Source of the DNA: Sphingobacteriaceae bacterium
GTDB taxonomy: Bacteria > Bacteroidota > Bacteroidia > UBA7662
NCBI GenBank assembly: GCA_013824115.1
Contig: PNNG01000040.1
Coordinates: forward strand, 45,106-109,105
Reading direction: 5' to 3'
DNA length: 64,000 nucleotides
Shown here one piece after another: positions 59,794-64,000 of this stretch. The translations under genes and the position numbers were made by a program. Under the pieces are notes generated by a model. It was not told the origin of the DNA, did not search any database, and was given only the letters and a program-made list of their open reading frames with translations. The first letter of the stretch is position 1, and every line of letters starts with the position of its first letter.

Positions 59794-62700
59794 ATGCCGT
59801 CTACAGGGTATTCGCAATTCCAAAAATTAAGTGGACTTTTAGCGCAAACAAAACCTGTGAAACCTCTGCTGCTTGTGCTTTTTGCCTGGGTGGCCTTTCT
59901 TCCCAACAGCCTTGCGCAAAAGATGCGCTTTTATGGGCTGGATGTGGACGACGGGCTATCGCAGAATACCATTTGGGACATTACCCAAGATAGCACCGGC
60001 TACCTTTGGTTTGCTACTGCCGATGGGGTAGACCGCTACGACGGCTACCAGTTTAAGCATTACGACATCAACCGCATGAACCTTAGTGGGCCAGGAGGCA
60101 GTACCATATTCAGGCTGTATCTCTCCGAAACGAATGATTTGTGGGTATCGCATCGAGGGGGCTTGCACCGCTACAATCCCACCACCGATAGCTTCGATCA
60201 CATGGTCATTTTGCCTATCACAACCAGAGAACCTGGTGTATACATCTTACATATCAATGAACAATTTGCTTGGTTCCTGAGCAGTCAAGATGGTTTGCTA
60301 CAAATAGATCTTCGTTCGGGCGAAAAAGTACTTCAAGACACCTACCCAACCCAATTTGTCATCCTACCAGGAGTCCATTTTGATGAATTTGTGGTGGCTC
60401 GACTTCGACCGGGAAAGCTCTTCCTCTTCAACAAAAAGACCAAGCAACACAGGATTATCGACAGCCCAAAAAACCTGGAATCGGCTTATCCGATTAAAAT
60501 AGGAAATCATCAACTCCTGCTATTGAATAATGAAACAGCGGCCACATACCATTTGAAAAGGAAATCTTGGGAATTACGAAAAATCCCAAACCTTGCCTTG
60601 GCGAGCGAACGGAATGTTTCATACAGTGGACTTGTATATCAAAATGAACTATATGTAGGCGATTTAGATGGATTACATAAACTTTCTTTCCCGGGACTTA
60701 AGTGGCAAGGCCAAATAACCAGTTTCGAAAGTTTCGAACAAGAGACCTTTTCATACGTGCAATGCTTGTTTGTTGACCGCGAACAAAACCTCTGGGTGGG
60801 CACCAATGGGTCTGGACTGTTTTGCCACAGCAACCGCATGAACCGCTTTCCTTGGTATGCACATAGTAGCATGGCAAACAACATGCTCAAGGCCCTCATA
60901 TCCGATAAAAAAGGCCATATATACGCAGGAGTATACAGCAAAGGTTTGTACCGCTACACACTCAACAGCATCGCAGAGCCCGAATTCATTGAAACTCCAG
61001 TTGGACCAAGGGGCATTCACTTATTGGCCTGGCTGCGCGAGGATGAATTGCTCTTTGCCAGCCAAATGGATGTTCATTGGCAAAACTTGAAAACAGGAAA
61101 AAACAAACACCTGCACAAAGCCAAAATCCACATCAGTCAAATAACCACGGTACCCGGCAAAAAAGAAGTAATCGACATTTTGGAATACCATCAAATCATG
61201 CGGTACGAAAAAGGTCGAACAAGGCTTTACAGCAGCACCTTTGGCATCGAAGCCACTGCTTTTATACATCTTACAGCCGACAGCATCCTACTGGGCGGTG
61301 CCGATGGCCGCATTGTTTTGGTTTCGCCTAATAAAAAGCATACGCATTGGGCCAATACGGGTAGCATAATCAAACACATGCAATGGCACCAAGGTCGCTT
61401 TTATGTTGCAACCATCGCCGGCCTTTTCGAATTCAACAGCCAAGGCAAACTGTTGCGTCGCCTACACACGGAAAATGGCTTGCCCAACAACTTCATCTAC
61501 GGCAGCCAGCCCGATTCCAAGGGCAACATTTGGTTCAGTCACAATGCCGGCTTGAGCTGCTACATCCCCAAAACCGGAGCGCTCAGGCATTTTGGCCCGG
61601 CCGATGGCTTGCAATCGCGCGAGTTCAATACCGGTGCCTTTGCGTCGTTGCCCGATGGAAGGCTGCTTTTTGGCGGGGTGCGCGGCTTCAATGTGGTTGA
61701 TCCCGCTCTGGCACTGCCACCCATGGCTCCTCCCGGAGTGCAGCTTACAGGTCTTGAAGTGAACGAACAAGCACTTTCTAACGATAGTTTGTATCGATTA
61801 CAAAAAGAAATCAGCCTACCTTACAATTTCAACAGTTTGGGCTTGTACCTCTCTAACCTGAGTTACGGTGCACCCGGCCAAAGGCGCTACGCCTATCGGT
61901 TGCGGGGCTACGACAACAAATGGATAGAAAACAACAGTCGTAATTACATCCGATATCCAAACCTGCCGCCTGGCACCTATATTTTCGAAGCACGTTCGCG
62001 ATTTGGCGAAGATGCCTGGGGACCCGCCAACGCCAACCTCAAAGTAATCATTCGTCCGCCCTTTTGGTTAACCACCTGGTTTTTGGCGGGTTCAGCCATG
62101 GTGCTCCTAACCGCCATGGGCTTGGGCAGCAGGTGGTGGTTGCGTAACCGCGAGGCAGCCATCCGTAGAAACCTCGAAATGCAACAACGACTAGAAAACG
62201 AACGTAAGCGGATCAGTCGAGATTTGCACGACAACGTAGGCGCCCAACTCACCTACCTTATCAACAACCTCGATTGGCTGGCCGACCAGGGAGGCAATGA
62301 GGTGGAGGTAGGTGAACGTTTGCGAACCTTGAGTGAAGCAGGACGGCAGGCCATGCTTACCCTGCGGCAAACCATTTGGGCCATAGGCAACGAAGCACTT
62401 GAAATTGAGGATTTTGCCGACCGTTTTAAGGTTTACGTGTTAAAAATGGTGGCTGTGCATCCTGGCTTACATGCCGAGTTTGAAGAAGATTTGAAGGAAA
62501 GCAGCACTTTGAGTCCCGAAACAGCGCTCCATCTTTTCCGTATTGGACAAGAGGCGGTACACAACGTATTGAAACATGCCGGAGCAAGCAGGCTGCACAT
62601 CCGTTTTTACAATCATGCCGAATGTGCCTTTGGAGTCGAAATCGGCGACAATGGCAAGGGCTTCGATGCCGATGCGGCGCCTCCACAAGGTCACCACGGC

Positions 62701-62811
62701 CTGCAGAACATGCAAGCCCGGGCGAGCGAATGCGGGGCACTTTGCCAACTCATCAGCAAGCCGGGCGAGGGTTGCACCGTTTTACTTGAAATACAAAACC
62801 AATGGGCGTGA
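59794..62811 (+). CDS. Two-component-propeller (hybrid one-component-like) sensor histidine kinase
   Basis: A 1005-residue protein. The start is uncertain: ATG 59794 gives a 23-residue n-region before the signal segment (PLLLVLFAWVAFLPNSLAQ), and GTG 59857 would begin directly at it. The periplasmic part is two seven-bladed Reg_prop propellers with repeats such as NTIWDITQDSTGYLWFATAD, followed by a Y_Y_Y domain (about 660-740), a membrane helix (about 760-780), HisKA_3 (RISRDLHDNVGAQLTYL) and HATPase_c. It lacks a receiver or AraC domain, unlike the hybrid systems of gut Bacteroides. The LuxR-type regulator follows. Confidence 0.9.
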   Translation: MPSTGYSQFQKLSGLLAQTKPVKPLLLVLFAWVAFLPNSLAQKMRFYGLDVDDGLSQNTIWDITQDSTGYLWFATADGVDRYDGYQFKHYDINRMNLSGPGGSTIFRLYLSETNDLWVSHRGGLHRYNPTTDSFDHMVILPITTREPGVYILHINEQFAWFLSSQDGLLQIDLRSGEKVLQDTYPTQFVILPGVHFDEFVVARLRPGKLFLFNKKTKQHRIIDSPKNLESAYPIKIGNHQLLLLNNETAATYHLKRKSWELRKIPNLALASERNVSYSGLVYQNELYVGDLDGLHKLSFPGLKWQGQITSFESFEQETFSYVQCLFVDREQNLWVGTNGSGLFCHSNRMNRFPWYAHSSMANNMLKALISDKKGHIYAGVYSKGLYRYTLNSIAEPEFIETPVGPRGIHLLAWLREDELLFASQMDVHWQNLKTGKNKHLHKAKIHISQITTVPGKKEVIDILEYHQIMRYEKGRTRLYSSTFGIEATAFIHLTADSILLGGADGRIVLVSPNKKHTHWANTGSIIKHMQWHQGRFYVATIAGLFEFNSQGKLLRRLHTENGLPNNFIYGSQPDSKGNIWFSHNAGLSCYIPKTGALRHFGPADGLQSREFNTGAFASLPDGRLLFGGVRGFNVVDPALALPPMAPPGVQLTGLEVNEQALSNDSLYRLQKEISLPYNFNSLGLYLSNLSYGAPGQRRYAYRLRGYDNKWIENNSRNYIRYPNLPPGTYIFEARSRFGEDAWGPANANLKVIIRPPFWLTTWFLAGSAMVLLTAMGLGSRWWLRNREAAIRRNLEMQQRLENERKRISRDLHDNVGAQLTYLINNLDWLADQGGNEVEVGERLRTLSEAGRQAMLTLRQTIWAIGNEALEIEDFADRFKVYVLKMVAVHPGLHAEFEEDLKESSTLSPETALHLFRIGQEAVHNVLKHAGASRLHIRFYNHAECAFGVEIGDNGKGFDADAAPPQGHHGLQNMQARASECGALCQLISKPGEGCTVLLEIQNQWA

Positions 62812-62879
62812 CCATAAATACCGCATATGCTGCATTGCCTGAGACATCGATTTATGCCAACTTGCGTACCACTGAACGT

Positions 62880-63542
62880 ATGATTCGCATAGCCATTGTA
62901 GACGATAAAGCCGGGAACCGCAATTCGCTGGCCGAAAAAATGGGGCAACTGCCCGATTTTGAGGTGTGTTTTACAGCTGCCGATGGTGCCGAATTTTTAC
63001 AGGAAATGGCATTACGCCCCGTGGCACGGCGGCCCCTGGTGGTGCTGATGGACCTCGACATGCCGGTAATGAACGGCATTGAAGCCATTTCAAGGGCGCA
63101 TGAACTGTATCCCGAGGTTCATTTTTTGGTACTTACGGTATTCGATGAAGACGACAAAATTTTTGAGGCCATTGCCGCTGGTGCTTTGGGATATTTGCTG
63201 AAAGACGAAAGTTTGGGCTCGGTAGTGCAGGCCATCATTCAAGTGGTGGAGTTTGGTGGGGCGCCTATGAGTCCGCGCATTGCCCGAAAAGCCCTACAGC
63301 TGCTTACCAAAAGCCGACAGAGCGCCACGGTACCAGCGAGCGAGGTAGCACCCGAACTGAGCACCCGCGAAACCGAAATCCTGAAATCGCTCGTGAACGG
63401 ACTCGATTACAAAGCCATTGCTGAGTTGTTGTTCATCAGTCCGCACACCGTACGCAAGCACATTGCCAACATTTACGAAAAGCTGCACGTAACCAACCGG
63501 GCGCAGGCGGTGGGCTTGGCGTTGAGGAAGCGGTGGTTTTGA
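62880..63542 (+). CDS. NarL/LuxR family response regulator
   Basis: A 220-residue protein with a receiver domain (phospho-acceptor in VVLMDLDMPVMNGIEA, switch lysine in GYLLKDES) and a LuxR HTH (LSTRETEILKSLVNGLDYKA, then FISPHTVRKHIANIYEKL). A 26-residue longer form from ATG 62802 would overlap the kinase stop codon; 62880 matches the domain start better. It is the likely partner of the propeller kinase, giving a HisKA_3/NarL pair. Confidence 0.92.
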   Translation: MIRIAIVDDKAGNRNSLAEKMGQLPDFEVCFTAADGAEFLQEMALRPVARRPLVVLMDLDMPVMNGIEAISRAHELYPEVHFLVLTVFDEDDKIFEAIAAGALGYLLKDESLGSVVQAIIQVVEFGGAPMSPRIARKALQLLTKSRQSATVPASEVAPELSTRETEILKSLVNGLDYKAIAELLFISPHTVRKHIANIYEKLHVTNRAQAVGLALRKRWF

Positions 63543-63836
63543 TGGGGCGGGGGCGATTGGCAAGCGGCATGCGGCGGTAGGCATTTAGCTGGTTCCTGCT
63601 TTCCCCGCGCGGAGCAGAAGGACGGCAGTAGGCAATCGTCGGTTGGCACTGAACGTGCAATTTTTTTTTTCAGAATTTCAGACCTTTTTGTTGGAAATTT
63701 CGCATCTAATGCTATTTTTGAATTCATGTGTTGCTACATTGATGTTGCAACCATGATTATTTCTGTAAATAAATTTTTTTGTTCCGTTTGGTGTTTGTAG
63801 TATTGGAAGTCTTAACCTTTGACAACTGTCAATTCC
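63543..63836. other. Intergenic region with T-tract, 294 bp
   Basis: AT-rich, with a run of ten T at 63661-63670. No gene, hairpin or repeat was recognised. It lies between the regulator and a beta-helix-like fragment. Confidence 0.4.
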
Positions 63837-64000
63837 ATGACCATCAGCAACAATACCATTCGTACCTTTAGTACTGCAGGTGCCTCGCAGCTCGACGCCC
63901 GTGCTGGTATTAGCGCCAGCAATGGCTGGAATTTGATCATCAGGCAAAACAACCTGCAGCACAACACCATGGCACCCAACAGCGATTTGAGTGGCAACAA
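63837..64000 (+). pseudogene. Beta-helix-like fragment, cut by the window edge
   Basis: The frame from about 63816 reads TISNNTIRTFSTAGASQLDA, then IRQNNLQHNTMAPNSDLSG, with N-N-T/N-N-L turns like those of the beta-helix part of the 20630-27148 protein. There is no signal peptide, and an in-frame stop (63813-63815) lies just upstream, so the N-terminus of such a surface protein appears to be missing. It may be a truncated gene, an assembly break, or an intact gene whose real start lies in another frame. The 3' end is outside the window. Confidence 0.45.

Overview
This window reads as a chromosomal segment of an aerobic, diderm member of the Bacteroidota. The evidence is: three large secreted proteins ending in type IX secretion (T9SS) sorting domains (two short type A domains and one gliding-motility-associated CHU_C domain), many Bacteroidota-style SPII lipoproteins, BlaI/M56 and LytTR signalling genes, a split atpD-atpC pair with an epsilon subunit of only 80 residues, and promoters of the Bacteroidota type (TTTG, 18-19 nt, TAnnTTTG). 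The family inside the phylum cannot be fixed from this sequence alone. No rRNA, tRNA, CRISPR array, integrase or IS transposase was seen.

Layout. 1-2170: GbsR/MarR-like regulator, LolA-like periplasmic protein and the start of an FtsX-type permease. 2274-8898: small lipoproteins, two SRPBCC proteins, a divergent HxlR regulator/NAD(P)-binding reductase pair, a methyltransferase and a GyrI-like protein. 9224-13508: LysR regulator divergent from a long-form isocitrate dehydrogenase, then a small coiled-coil protein, a zinc-ribbon DUF6671-like protein and pcm. 13530-16282: membrane protein, lepB, DUF2231 protein, ybaB. 16394-19627: 2-hydroxyacid module (Ldh-type dehydrogenase, LutA-like Fe-S protein, UMF1-type MFS transporter). 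19820-28214: a 2172-residue beta-helix T9SS protein flanked by two paralogous lipoproteins. 28302-31898: atpDC and a two-gene envelope operon. 32096-35728: BlaI/M56 pair with tandem operators, flanked by two paralogous lipoproteins, then parDE. 35782-43455: a six-gene envelope operon (two DUF4214/DUF1549-like lipoproteins, a Tat-exported DUF1501-like protein, a cytochrome c-like lipoprotein, a small lipoprotein and a 1160-residue T9SS protein). 43691-48161: beta-barrel paralogues, THI5/NMT1-like protein, UPF0126 channel, NTF2-like protein, cold-shock protein. 48369-54513: DUF4397 T9SS protein, DUF2807 protein, an alpha/beta-hydrolase lacking its serine, UPF0158, a thioesterase coupled to a DtxR regulator. 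54737-63542: two two-component systems either side of a GH3 ligase/LysE exporter pair. 63837-64000: a beta-helix-like fragment running off the window.

The strongest candidates for something undescribed are the 35782-43455 envelope operon, in which the T9SS surface protein appears co-transcribed with a DUF1501-like enzyme, a heme-type lipoprotein and DUF4214-like lipoproteins, and the GH3-LysE pair, which is translationally coupled and could make and export acyl-amino-acid conjugates. A second theme is repeats: two unrelated genes have their 3' coding tails, stop codon included, copied downstream across blocks of dispersed intergenic repeats.
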